Source: Pardosa pseudoannulata
Lineage: Eukaryota; Arthropoda; Arachnida; Araneae; Lycosidae
DNA: 64,000 nucleotides
Assembly (NCBI GenBank): GCA_032207245.1
Contig: CM063506.1
Coordinates: forward strand, 35,739,809 to 35,803,808
Reading direction: 5' to 3'
A model generated the notes under the pieces. That model saw only the letters and a list, made by a program, of their open reading frames with translations, was not told the DNA's origin and ran no database searches. Positions 45,386 to 57,885 of the stretch are shown here, in pieces; the stretch's first letter is position 1, and each line of letters begins with the position of its first letter. A program made the position numbers and the translations under genes.

Positions 45386-46087
45386 ATATCGTTTATTTTC
45401 TTTTACTTATAAATAGCGCTAATATTCTGTGCTTTGTTGCAGCAAAAACTTAATAGTTTTTTTTAACTTTAACTATTTTTGCAATCACTTACTATCTGTT
45501 TATGTTTATATTTATTTGCAGAGTAGTACAATACAATGTTTATAATATGGCTATTTAATGTCCGATATAATAAAAAATACACAAGAATTTTTGGAACAAG
45601 TACAAGGAACAGAAACAAGTTAAAGTAGATTCATCAAGCGTGTTATTTAACGTTAATAACAGACGATGTGGCGGTTTCGTGAACTGTGAAGTCACAAGAC
45701 CGGCTTAGGATAAGTAGTGTTTTCAAGAGATGACAAATAGGGCGAAATAAAAATAACTAGAAATAACTAATAAGAGGTCAAAATGAAATAAAATAAAGTA
45801 CTGTCTTTTTTACTTTTTTGTTTTCTAATGTTTGACAGTAAAATAAGAAAACAAGATAATTCGTCATTAGTTCTTCATCTATATTGTGCTTCCAACCTAT
45901 CCATTCAGTGTATCATATCTCTCATTTACTAATAAGAAAATTATACATTTAAAACTCAAGGCATTTTCTTCCTTCAGTCCATTAGAAGGAACTGCTGCAT
46001 TAATCTTTCCCATTTCGGTTTTAAATGAAAGATATTTATTCATAGAAATAGAAACGTTTGTTTTCGTGAAAATAATTGGCAATAATG
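45386..46087. other. Stretch without recognised gene
   Basis: The frames at 45886-46228 on both strands overlap each other and show no motif. They run into the start of THAP copy 2 and are taken as chance. Confidence 0.5.
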
Positions 46088-46367
46088 AGGAATTTTCACG
46101 TTTTCTAATTTTGATTTTAAACGATAGAAGACAAAAAAGTAAGCAGGACAGTAGCTATTTTTTTTCATTTGGGGGCCTAATGAGTGATTTCTAATGGGTT
46201 TTATAGCGGACTCTTTAACGTCTCTCAAAAACGCTACTTTATCTCCGCCGAGTTTGTGACGTCATCGTTCATGTAAACACCGAGCTCCTATGCTGTTTAC
46301 ATGTTAAAAGGCGACTTTTAAATTTGTTTTTTGTGTAAAGTATCGCATATAATAGCATTTTTTTGTT

Positions 46368-46577
46368 ATGTCTGGCATTAAAAAATCATACTCTAAATAT
46401 TGTATTGTGCCACTCTGTAAAAATACAACAACTAATTGCAATGAGAAGATATTTTTCAGCGTCCCAAAAGACCCACATACACGTAAAATCTGGACAACTG
46501 AGATGAAAAGGGATGAGAAATTAAACCTCAAATTATCATATAAATCATCTCTATGGGTTTGTGAAGACCATTTTTCG
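46368..46577 (+). CDS. THAP zinc-finger first exon, copy 2
   Basis: The frame begins MSGIKKSYSKYCIVPLCKN and ends LWVCEDHFS. The C2CH set is complete (C12, C17, C65, H68), with W42 and F69 in place and the VPKD turn intact. A donor TCG|GTAAAT at 46578 follows in phase 0. It is a better preserved copy than that at 41614. The ATG sits in a duplicated context, which suggests that the copied piece includes promoter and first exon. No second exon is recognisable downstream. It may be a young THAP gene, a dead duplicate, or the start of a P-like element. Confidence 0.65.
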
Positions 46578-47141
46578 GTAAATAAATGCTTGCATTTGTT
46601 TAAATATTACTATTTTAGAACAATTAAAGTATATAAAATACATCTATACCTTTAAAAGGATTGTTGATTAACCACTGCTATTTAACTTTTAAAACTGCTA
46701 ATTTTCGAGTATTATCACAGAGTTCAAGTACAATAAATATTTTATAAAGCATATAAATATCGAAAAACATATAAATATCTAAAGCATATAATTATCTAAT
46801 AAATAACTCGGGGGAGGGGAAAGTTATGTATTTTCAAGGTATTATAAATATTTTCTTCAGAGATGCATACTTTCTTATGTATCAAATGTAACAGTGATAT
46901 TTTTCGATTAAATTGGTGACTAATTTGAAAAAAAAAGTATAATATTTTTAAAATACTTAATAATTATATTACTTTAAAAATTAAATTTAATTTGAGAAAT
47001 TTTATACATTTTTTAATTTGACATTAATATTAAAGGCAATAAAATTGTATTGCTATTTAAAAATGTATAAATAATTAAGTAAAGCCATTTAAAGATTTTA
47101 AATTTCTTTTCATCATATTTAAAATATCTAAGAATTGATTT

Positions 47142-47211
47142 TGTTTTGGTTTGGTTTTGGAATGCTACGGTCTACTTTTTGCAACACGAAGGCTAATGAG
47201 ACCGGTCTCAC
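47142..47211 (-). mobile_element. SINE family 1, 3' fragment
   Basis: On the minus strand it reads GACCGGTCTCATTAGCCTTC followed by GTGTTGCAAAAAGTAGACC and GTAGCATTCC, with an (AAACC)n-type tail. It lies in the insert that interrupts THAP copy 2. Confidence 0.8.
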
Positions 47212-47893
47212 AAAAAATACCTCCTCTAATTTTTATTTTAATATTACATCCGTCTCTATTTATAAAAAACGATGCAACTACAAATGTGTATGTATATGAT
47301 ATATGTATATTTATTTGACTTGTTTGTGTTTACAAACAAAAGAGCTGTGTTTAGCATGAATAAAGTATTAATACATGTTAAGTAAAATTGGAAAAAAAAT
47401 ATAAATGATTTTACACACCTTTGGGTTTTAATTCCTCGTATTTCTGCTCCCATAAAATCCGGGTTTTTTGCCAAGAAAGAAAACATTGACATGCTGTCAA
47501 TTTTCGGGAGGTTGTCTGATTGGTAAATCCAGGTAGAAGAGACATTTATGACAAATTGAGATAACTAAGCTATCTAGATCGATAAAATAAACCTTCAGGT
47601 TTAAAGAAAAAATTTTGATAGCTAGAAAATTTCAGGAACTTGCAAAAACAAAATCGGAAAATAGTGCGCGCTTAAAAGCAATACAAAAATATTGGTCTGC
47701 ATGAACGATGACATCACAACCAATCACGGAGCGTTTTGATGTCAAGTGATTTTCGCTTAACTTTGAAATTCATTTTTTAAATGATGGACCCAGTTTTTTA
47801 CATTTTTGAGAACATTTTTGGAATCTACGAGTCTGAAATTATCAGAAAAACACTAAGTTGTTCGAATCCCCCACATGTGCAAATTCCTCATTA

Positions 47894-49109
47894 GAGGGAC
47901 TTTGCAATTGAAAGTTACATTTCTTCGCATGTACATTACATCTGGGAGCAAGCGCATGCTTAGTGCAATGGAAGAGTTTCCCTGCATATAGCGACAGCCA
48001 GTTTTCATGTGTGTTTACTTATCGAGAGTTTATACTGATACTGTTTTCAAGAGCACAGCGCTATTTTCCACTGTGTTCTGATGACGCTTATCTTTTAAAA
48101 TGAATACGACACATGTGTGTAAACCTGCATTAGGTGATGGAAATTGATTAGCAATCTGAAACAGCACTAAATGTGTTTAATTTCTAGCTGTTTCACTTTG
48201 TATTTATAATATGAAACATGCATCGTCAATTTAGACTGGAAACGTGAGCTAACCTGCTAGTACTGAAACGGAGGTTGTCCGTTGCCCACAAGTTGGCAGT
48301 TGGTCTGTTGGTTGGATGCATTGAATGAGGAAAATGAAATGATTGCATTTAATTAGCAAATTGCCTTGTTGGGAAATTGAAGTATTCAAATACTGGCCTT
48401 CCTTGGCCCAACGTATAAATATTCCTGTATACTCACGCCTCTTGCATATATATTGGTATATCATTGGTTAAGGAACACAAAAGTAATCCCCCTATCGCTA
48501 CGAGCATGTACAGAACCAGCAACAAACGAGAAAGTCATGTGTCAACTTCCATGTTTTATGTTAATTCTGTTTATCACGAGATTGCTACAATATTTCAAGA
48601 TTAATGTTTGGTGGAAATAAAATGAAGTAAAGTCTTGTGTTCACAATAAACTGTAGAACTGCATGACACTTTTCTCATACTCTGGAGGAACAAAATGCAG
48701 TTTCTTATTAAAGTAACTATAATTATAGTTCTTTTGTATGTTTGTGGCTAACTGTAGAACTACATCACATCTTTCTGAGTTACTTTAAACAGGGACAGCA
48801 AGTTTTATCCAAACTTGGAGAAAAGTACAGTTTGCAGTAAACAAGAATTTACCATTATTAGCATTAAGATGGCTCAATCATACAATATGTTGGCATTCAT
48901 TTGGTCATTGTTGGTCCCTCCTGACTCCTAACATTATTTTGGCATGCTGTTAAAAACAACCAGTAGCCAGTTGTTGGTCTTTAGCTGATCAATGCACCAT
49001 ATATGAATTGGCGCCCAAAATGCAGTACTACGTTGGCCCATCATAAAGTTACTGACTAGCTAAAATCACGAAATGTTGGTAATTTTATAACAATTTTTGT
49101 AGAGTATAG
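47894..49109. other. Stretch without recognised gene
   Basis: Mixed composition. CTGTAGAACT occurs at about 48653 and 48756 within loosely similar surroundings. No gene or delimited element is seen. Confidence 0.45.
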
Positions 49110-49395
49110 TCCATGAAGCCAAGCGTAGAATATCCAGGAATTAAAAGTGTACGAGTTTCTTGTCTTTTTTAAAACATTTTATTGGAACAACAATTAAAAT
49201 TGAACATAAACTTAGACCAGAATCAAAATTAAATCGAGTATAAGTTGAGCACATGCAGCTCGAACACAAAACGTGCCTGGACTGGTCTTCCATTACAGCT
49301 GCGAATACCGCTTTTAACAGGTTGTGCTACGTGATCTCGCTATGATCGACAGCCAAAGCAAAGCTCACAACGAGACCGCACACAATTCACAACAT
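49110..49395 (-). mobile_element. Possible LTR-like fragment
   Basis: On the minus strand, a GC-richer stretch is followed by CCAATAAAATGTTTT, as in an LTR with a poly(A) signal. It lies next to the RNase H fossil. The evidence is weak. Confidence 0.25.
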
Positions 49396-49397
49396 TA

Positions 49398-50150
49398 ATG
49401 ATGGAACTATTTTATTGTTTGTTGGTGAGTCTTATAGATTATCTTCATACAGACAGCAGTAAGAATGGGAGATTCACCGAAAGTAGGGCATTTATTAAGA
49501 TCGGTGAAGAAGAGATATTTTTCAAACGTAGGAATACAGATTACTGCTCCGTTTGTAGTTTTGAATTGACGCCATTGACATGGCTCTGGATTGTGTTACA
49601 GAGAGATATTTGTCCGGAGAAATGTGGATTCTTTTGGACAGCCAAGGTGCAATACAATACCTACAAAACTGAAGAATTATTAGGGATCAAAAGGGAGTTA
49701 GGAATATAGTATAACTCAAGACCATGTCCAGTTCTAGTATCCTCTATCTACAATGGATTCTATCCCATGTGCGTTTAAAATATAATGATATTGCGGATGG
49801 ACTGGTGAAGGAGAGCTCTGTCATGTTTCAGGTCATTGGGGTCCTCTTACGACCCTTGAGCTATATTCAAAAAGTAAGGTTTCTATAAACATCTCTTGGG
49901 GGCAATCACCTTCACATGCATGCCATTCTAGGGAAGGTCTTGGTGCTTTAATCGTTTTTTAAGAGTGACAGGAGTGACCAAACTGTGTTCGCTCGACTGA
50001 TTTCGGCGCATTTAAAAACCCTCAGGTTTCCCGATGATACTAGGAATTTCCCTGTTTGCGCCAAGTGTAATATCAAAGAGGTCATGGCACAACACCTGAT
50101 CAACTGCATTAATTTTGTACGCGGTGTAAAACTAATGTTACTTGGGCCTA
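49398..50150 (+). pseudogene. RNase H domain and C-terminus of a non-LTR retrotransposon
   Basis: In shifting frames one reads HTDSSKNGRFTESRAFIKIG, then FFKRRNTDYCSVCSFEL, then WILLDSQGAIQYLQN, then ILSHVRLKYNDIADGLVKES. These match the four RNase H motifs: TDGSK with the first Asp, SEL with Glu, LLDSQ with Asp, and HV(G)xxxNxxAD. A LINE end follows, with LISAHLKTLRFPDDTRNFPV then CAKCNIKEVMAQHLINC, where the C-x2-C-x8-H-x4-C set is intact. Several frameshifts and stops make it dead. Confidence 0.8.
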
Positions 50151-50269
50151 GTGTTTGAAAAAGAAGACATTTAAACTCATTAAAAAACACATGGTCAAAT
50201 ATGTTTTGATTAAATAATTTTACAAAATTAAATGCCTAAGGAATACAATTGGAATACAACTTATCATTT

Positions 50270-50575
50270 GTAGATATGGATGACTCCTCTGGATTCAGCG
50301 TCGGTTTTGCAAATATGGCGACGCTTTTCCCTTTTTTGTGTCGCTCAAAATATGTCTATCCCGCAAGCAGCGGATACCAGCAGCGTTCACCCTCTTCTCT
50401 CCTCTGGTAACAACTTTGTCTTTTAAAAAAATCAGACTGCCCGGTGAGAAAAAACAGGGGTCCACTCCTTCTATTGGTTGGGGGAAGTGTGAAGTTTCTT
50501 CTAGTTCAAACCGGTCCTGTATTGTATGTCACTGACGGTGGCTCAAGGAAAGAGGTAAGAGAAGCTGAACCTAAT
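50270..50575 (+). other. GC-richer island with YY1-like motif and donor-like site
   Basis: CAAATATGGCGACGC resembles a YY1 site (ATGGCG). GAAAGAG|GTAAGAG near 50553 is a strong donor match. It could be an unmapped first exon or the 5' end of a LINE. The 65-codon frame within it shows nothing recognisable. Confidence 0.25.
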
Positions 50576-50928
50576 GTAACCTATTGTTACACGCTGTAAT
50601 CTTTTAAGGAGATCAGCGTTTGTCTTAGTTGTACTTAAAATGAACAATCTACTGAATCTGATTTGATTTAGATCAGAGAGATAAGCAAGAAGATAGATGG
50701 TTATGCATTAAAACCTGTAAATAATGGTTCTCTGTAACTAATAACTTGAAAAATTAAGATAAATTTAGGAACTTGTGACCCGACTGACTTTAATGAACCG
50801 GTCGGCTAACCAGGTTTTCAGTAGTTTACATGGACATGAATTATGAGTATTTCCACCTACCACATCGGCTAAAAGCCCAATGGGTTGAATGAGAATGTGA
50901 GCGTGTTCCTCTTCCTCTTCCAGCTGGT

Positions 50929-51027
50929 TTGGATGCTTGTAATCGTTCGAAATCAGATTTAAGCAGTAAGCACCGGTATGATCTACCCTCATGTAGCAAA
51001 AATGTAGACCAAAGCCAAACCGAATCT
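50929..51027 (+). mobile_element. SINE family 1, 3' fragment
   Basis: ATGCTTGTAATCGTTCGAAA followed by TCAGATTTAAGCAGTAAGC, CTCATGTAGCAAAAATGTAG and ACCAAAGCCAAACC follow the body of the family with some divergence. Confidence 0.7.
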
Positions 51028-51091
51028 CTTAGAGTCGATGGATTGAAAAATATTTTTTTCCCTTTTTCGATCTTTTGTGCTGAAAATTTAA

Positions 51092-51137
51092 GTAATGGTT
51101 GATGCTAAACTTCGGTAATGGTTGATGCTAAACTTCG
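51092..51137 (+). repeat. Perfect 23-bp tandem repeat, two units
   Basis: GTAATGGTTGATGCTAAACT followed by TCG occurs twice, head to tail, without mismatch. Confidence 0.95.
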
Positions 51138-51139
51138 AA

Positions 51140-52140
51140 ACCTAGTATTATTCGTTTTTCTTCAAAAATGCTGTTTCTATGAATTCAGGATGCTACACAA
51201 CAAAAGGGAAAATAAAAAATAATAAATGATTTATTGAAAATTATTAATTTAACAGGAATAATTTTGTATATTTGACACAAAACGTTCCATTTAATTGATA
51301 TGATATGAACTATTAAGAATACATTTATTGTGTTATACTTGAAGGTATTTGATTTTATCGTTTTTCTGGCGAGTATCGAATAATATAATTTAGCGATTCG
51401 TAATTTGCCATTATATCCACCCTATTATTGATCGCTTTTATCTTGCACAAACTTCCAAAGACAATGTGTAGTCTCAAGTTTCTGATACAAATATTTGAAC
51501 ACTTTTCTATAAAGTTTTATCAATGGAATTCTAAAGATATTTTGAAGAGAGCTAAGCAAAGATAAGAAGATTAATTTGTAGTGGAACTTGCAAATACTAA
51601 AAACAACGAGTGAGACACTGGTTCTAAATATATAGCTACTGAGTAAATATAAAATACCCTGCAACTTTCTTTAGAATCATTTAAGCATGAAATCGACCTA
51701 CTTTGATAAGGCACTAAAGTCGGCTTTAAATGCAAATAAGTATGTCTCGTATGTATTCAATGTCACCAGTTTGCTAAAGCTTATATGCTTTGGGCAATTA
51801 ATTCACGACATTGTTACGATGTATGCTAACGTCTTGGGCATGTTTTGCAATTTTATGACAGTCAGAAATTCTTCTTTTCTGATTAAATAAAACCTATTAA
51901 AAACCTTGATTAACAAACTACTTCTCTATACAAAGGATAGAAATCAGGTGACTAATGTACGACTTTTAGGCCCCATGAAACTTCCTTACGTTTATATGTA
52001 GCCTCCATAAATGTTATCTGTTGTCTTGATTTATGTTTAATTATATAGATTTCAATAATTTGAAAATTAATAAAAGTGTATTGTTGCAATGTCAGTTTTT
52101 TACAACTTATTATTTATCAATTGTATTCCCGTCATTTCAC
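51140..52140. other. Stretch without recognised gene
   Basis: The frames at 51425-51664 (-) and 51687-51890 (+) have no recognisable motif. Confidence 0.5.
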
Positions 52141-53450
52141 AATTAGAAAATTCTAATAGCAGAAAAGTGACAATGAGCAGGTAAAAATGGTTTGGGCTGA
52201 GAACTATCTAGTTATCTCAATTTATTTATCGTACTAGAGGATCCTGTAATGGAGTTTAGAATCACATTGAATTTTTAGAATCGTGGGTTATGTAAAACAA
52301 ACTTTTTTTAATCCAAATATATAATTAAAAGTTAGATATTTATTAGTCCGTGAAAGACTCCAGACTTATATGAAAGAATTTAGTAATAGTGGTAAAAGTT
52401 TCATTGCAACAAAAAATAGATGATTAAATTTAAAACTACACGTATGTACCTAATCTATTATTTAACCAAATATAAAAGATCTAAGTTCAGTGATAACAGT
52501 ATTAAAAAGTGTAGCAGAAAAAATAGTTTAAAATATAAAATGATTCAATGAGATGTTTAAATTAATGAGAGGAGAGAGCTGGGGATAGAAAAAAATATTT
52601 TTACCTAATTAAGGATAAATGGATAAAATTGAATCGCCTGCTCTTAACCGGGGAAAATAGTGCTTGAAATGATGGCAAAACGCTGAAAATGAGGGAAGGT
52701 GGATTCGAGTAAAGAGACCGAGGGATATGAAGCATATTTATACAAATCTATTTTAGAAGGATCGATAGTTTAGGAGAAAATACTTTATTCGCTTTGAAAG
52801 GATCCTTTATCCATTCCAAGTCCAAGCTTCATAAATTGGAGGACAACGACAGAGAACAGCTATTATTATACAGATTGGATTTTTTTACAATACTAGGCGA
52901 GGTACAACTCCGGGTCGTTCCAGGGACCTGGTAAATCCTAGTCTAATCCAGAAAATTCTAACAGTAAGCAAAAAAGTGACAACGAGCAGAAAATGAAACA
53001 GCTAAAAGATGAAAGAAAGGTATAGGGAAGTGGATTCGTGAGTTCATGACATAAGAACTAGAGAGGAGAGAGCTTAGGGATAGAAAACACAAATATTTTT
53101 GCGACCAGGGATATCCGTACACTGTTTTTCTTCATTCAGTAGTAGGTTGATCGGCCTTAGCATAAAGTTGTATACCCCGTCGTCACGGTGAGAGATTCAA
53201 TCAGAGTGAGCATCAGAAAATTGGGAGTTACATTAAAAGTAAAAACATTATAAAATTAGGCAGATTACATTTAAGGTTCAATGCAATTTGGTCCTTAGAT
53301 AGCAGGATAAAATAGTAAAGTGAATAAAAGTTTTAAAGGACTTAAAAAGAGTAGGAAGTTTAAAAAGGATAGAAGATATATTTTTGTAGATGCAAGCATC
53401 AATATTTTTTTAATTTTAATAATTTTTTGGATTTTTTTATTTTATATATA
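52141..53450. repeat. Mosaic of a dispersed repeat family, part 1
   Basis: GAAAATTCTAATAGCAGAAA (52145) and GAAAATTCTAACAGTAAGC (52951) begin related blocks. GAGAGGAGAGAGCT occurs at 52567 and 53061, and the same block recurs at 56454. The block from about 53180 (GAGTGAGCATCAG, AGAGTAGGAAGTTTAAAAAG, GATGCAAGCATCAAT, TAATAATTTTTTGG) recurs at 57130-57385. No coding frame. Confidence 0.7.
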
Positions 53451-54313
53451 TATATGTTATTACTATTTCTACTAATTTTACTATTTATCTACTATTTTTA
53501 CTATTTTTTACTGTATTTCTTTATAACGCAATACATATATTTAAAATTAATTTATTTTTAGCTGTAGGGTTGTTAAATATGTAGTTGTGTAGTAATAAAA
53601 ATATAAATAATAAAAAATTAATGTTATAACACTCTTTCTGTGAGCACAAGAATATGTTAAATGGAACATCTTACATTTAATAATGAAAAATTAACTAATA
53701 TTTCTTTTTATTATTTCTAGGTATTGCAATAAATTGATAAAACTATATAAAATCAATAATGATTTCGCAAAGACAAAGAGGGACAAAATAATATATCTTG
53801 GATATTTTGTACAAAGGTTTTGAATTTTAACATCATTGTAACCTCGAGTAATCAAATGTTAATTTATAAGCTTGGTCACACCTGTATCTAGAGTTGTGGC
53901 AGTGGGAGAAGGAGAGAGGTTATAGGGAAAAAAAAAACCTGGTTTTTGGGGAAGAGAATTTTGAAAATTTCCAAAACATGGGAATTTTGAAATATTTTGT
54001 TTACTTTTATCCTAATCGCATAAGACAATTTTTACATTCATAAATGATTTGATAATAATAGTTAACTGGCAACTATAATGAATAAACGTGTATGGAAACC
54101 AAACAGCCAAAAAATGGAATAATTGGGATTAACTAACTCTATTCGGCAAGGTATCATGTTTAGCATGGAAGTATGAGTCTAATTTTCCTTTGGGAAATAT
54201 CCAATATTTTTATTATTAATAAAGAGTAGGAATAATTGTAACAAAAGGATAAATCATATTTTTTGTAGATCTCTCTCAATTCTTTCTTTTTTTTAATAAT
54301 TTTTTGGATATTT

Positions 54314-54351
<38 letters not shown>

Positions 54352-55486
54352 TATATATTTTATATTTATAATAATGTGTGTATATTTTTACTAACGTGTC
54401 ATTTGATGACTTTTAAATGATATATGCATTACAATAATAAACTGTTATTTTAAATTTAAAGATATTTATTTTTATTTATAGGAGGGGAAAAAATTTAGCA
54501 GAGCAATTAGTAAAATAATGAAAAAATAATATATATAATTATTATATTTGCAATTAAAATTGAAGTAATCAGTTATGTTTTGATAAGACTAAAAATTAAC
54601 TACATAAGTACTACTATAAAATAATTTAAATGTTCATTGCTATTATTTCTTGAATATATATATTGTCAAAAGTAAAAAAAAAATATCTCTTAGAAATAAT
54701 ATGCTAGTTCTTAAAAGCCACTGTTGAAAAAAATAAATGTAAACATTGTTAAAATGATTTCTTCTCAAAGTTACCATTTATATTCAGAAACACCTGTTTA
54801 TTCACACCTGTACAAACCTGTATCTGTCTACCTTTATAAACGGCGTGACACAGTTTAGGTCCTATCGATGAAATTAAGTTTGCATTCACAAATAGAGATA
54901 AGGCCTGTCTTCCAACAATTAAAACTGAACTATTTATTTAAAAAATATATATAAACAGAAAGAATGACTTCAGCATAACAAATCGAAGGGAAACAAAGTT
55001 CCTAAAATTGCATTGTCGCCTCAGTCAGACGATAGCATGTCTCATCCACCTCTTTTTCTCCTTACCAGGAAACCTCGGTCCGAAAGTCATATTTTTTTCC
55101 TTCCCCCTCCTTTGTTCTTCGTCCTCAGGAATATTTAGGGGTTTAACCATTGGCGCCTGGCTAACGGGGCCAAATAGTGATGGTGTGCGATCTTCTGATT
55201 GAATTTTTCCAGACGGTCAGTCCCCAATCGCATTTCTCTAACACAATCATTTTGTTTAAAGCATTCCTAAGTTCGGGTGCCATAAAAGACCATTATTAAA
55301 AAACTGATGATTCGTCAATTTGTCAATGATAATTTGAGGGATAGCTCCCTATTATCCACACAAGGCACTCACAGGTCTTTCACCGACTTTGAGTGGCGCG
55401 TACATACATTCATGTGACAAGAAATAAGTCAAAATTGAGCGTAACGTTATATGGGGTCAATTCGACTAAATTAGGATTCGAGAGAT
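53451..55486. other. AT-rich stretch with TA microsatellite
   Basis: A (TA)n run lies at about 54321-54348. A TAATAATTTTTTGGAT piece before it resembles the end of the block at 53410. The 64-codon frame at 55008 is unrecognised. Confidence 0.5.
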
Positions 55487-57885
55487 ATTTGCCCATAATT
55501 ACTTTAAAATAAAGCAATTTAATTAACATTTTCTGAAAATGTAGATGTTGAGTAAATGTCAGAAGTTAGAGAAAAAAATTAAATAAAGAACTGTGGAATC
55601 TACACGGGTTATAATAGCAGTTGTAGTCAAAATAATTCTACCGGCCTTGTGTTAATACAAATTCCCAGATGATAAAAAGGATTAAGGTGTATTCAAAACA
55701 GTTTTGACTTTCTGTCAACGTTAATAAAAGAAACTTGCGATTTAAAATGATATAAATACATGGATAATGGATATTTCATAACAAATATCTTTAAAATGGC
55801 AACTTAAAAGCAGACCTTTTTAAGTAGAGGACTTCAAGGCGATCCTTCGAATATAAGAATATTAACTTCAGTCTGAAATATGTCTTTGAAGCATAATACC
55901 ACTTTAATTAAGTATGTTTTAATGCCCCCTACTCTGTTGAACTCGTTATAATTCAACGTAAAATAAAATATGATATTTATTCAGTTAAAGTTCTTATCAT
56001 AGAATTAAATAACAGTCTTAAGTAACATGATAACCATATATCCTTTTCTATGATATCGTAAGAATTTGCTGAATTATACATTAGATGGTAAAATAAAAGC
56101 ACTTACACAACGTAAAAAAAATTCTGTTTTATAAATCTAAAACAAAAATAATCTAAAAACAAGGAATTATGCAGAGAAAAACATCTCTTTTAAATAAAAA
56201 AATATATATAGATAACTATTCGAATATACAAGGCCGGATTAAAGCACGGGTTAAATGTCCCGTGGCCATAAGTTCCGTGATCTTTACGGATCCTAAAATT
56301 TTATATCCAATTTCAGTACCATCAGTAAATGAGTCAACAGGAATCTATGAGCTGAGCCCTTCATTCCTGAGTGTCTTTCAGTTACATAAAAAAAAACTAA
56401 ACAGGCAAAGAGAAATATAATGGTGGATTCGTAAGTTTATGACACAAAAAGTAGAGAGGAGAGAGTTTAGGACTAGAAAAAAAAAACATATTTTTTCGGC
56501 CAGAGAAGGTTTTGCCCATTCGAAAATGAATAATTTCGATAATCATTGATATCCTGCCAATCGCAGGACAGCCAATCAGAAACGAGAATGCCGACCAATG
56601 GGAACGTGTTATGTCGAACATGAGAGGATGGTGTGAACATTGGATGTTGTGGCCATTTTTCACAAGTGAGATAATTTTTTCTTACATTTTGAATATTTTT
56701 AATTTTTTTTTTTACATTTAAAAATGTTTTTCATATGTTTTGCCGTATTTTTTAAGAAAACAAACACACAAAAACTAAATTCCTTTTGCAAGAATGGTCA
56801 TAGGTCTCTTCCTATTAGAAGTATCAGTGTGATCGTAATTGACTAGATTATTAAGATTACTGCTTAAGTTTTAATGGAAAGATTGAATTAAAATTTAGGA
56901 ATAGAAGTAATTTTAAGTTTGTTATGAATGCAATTATTTCTAAAGTACCATAAAGAATTGGTTATTTCGCGAAACATGATATTTTATAATACTAAAAATG
57001 ATAGATTTTATTCGTATTGCAAATTAAAAATCAAATTTTGATTCGACTCCGTTGGGTTCTATAGCAGTATTTGCCTCTAGTTGTAGTTTGTTCGGGACAC
57101 CTCAGCTCGAATCTGTATCCCCCCCATCATAAAGGTGATTAGATTAATTCAGGGTGAGCATCAGGATTTGCGGGTTACATTAAAGGTTAAACAATTAAGT
57201 TAATAAATTACATAAAGGTGAAGAAACAATTTGGCTCTAGATAGCAGTATAAAAATAGTAAAGTGGGTAAAGTAGTAAAGGAATTAAAAAAGAGTAGGAA
57301 GTTTAAAAAGGATAGAGAATTTTTATGCTGATGCAAGCATCAATTTTATAAAATTTTAATAATTTTTTGGGTTTTTATATTTTATATATTTTTTAATTAA
57401 ATTAAATAAATAAGTATTAAAGGAGAAAGTTTAAAATGATACCGCAAAGGAAGGATAAAGTGGAGAATTCATAGGAATCTAACTTGAAGTTGAGTAACAA
57501 TCATCATCAGCAGCAGTATTTGCCCATTTTGTAATAAATTCTTAATAAAGCAATTTATTCAAATTTTTCTGGATATATAGATGTTAAGTAAATATCAAAA
57601 GTTACATAAGTAAAACAAATAAAGTAAAAAAAGGCAGAAACTACACAGGTTTTAATAGCATTTGCAGTTGAAATAATTCCATCTTGTGGTGTATTCAAGA
57701 TAGTTTTAATTACTTGTCTACTTTAAAAAAAGATAATTTGCGATATGATATGATATAAATACATGGATATTTCATGACAATTTAAACGCAGAAATTTTGA
57801 GTAGACATGTTGAGTTGGATTTTTTGGTAATCATTTCTTTTGATTTAATTCAATTTCAAAATGTTGTATTTTAAATTCATGTCCT
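55487..57885. repeat. Mosaic of the dispersed repeat family, part 2
   Basis: 55487-55790 (ATATTTGCCCATAATTACTT ... ATGATATAAATACATGG) matches 57515-57775. 55805-56020 is a diverged partial core unit of the array at 57.9 kb. 56050-56300 (AACGTAAAAAAAATTCTG, TTATGCAGAGAAAAA) matches about 61960-62110. 57130-57385 matches 53180-53430. Confidence 0.7.

Larger units (their letters stand above)
46088..47893 (+). repeat. THAP segmental duplication, copy 2 (interrupted)
   Basis: Collinear with copy 1 up to 47083 and again from about 47778, with about 690 extra bases between. That insert contains a SINE family 1 fragment. Confidence 0.85.

Noticed and set aside
45886..46228. Opposed frames of 102, 61 and 62 codons
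   Set aside because: They overlap on opposite strands, have no motif, and one crosses into duplicated non-coding DNA.
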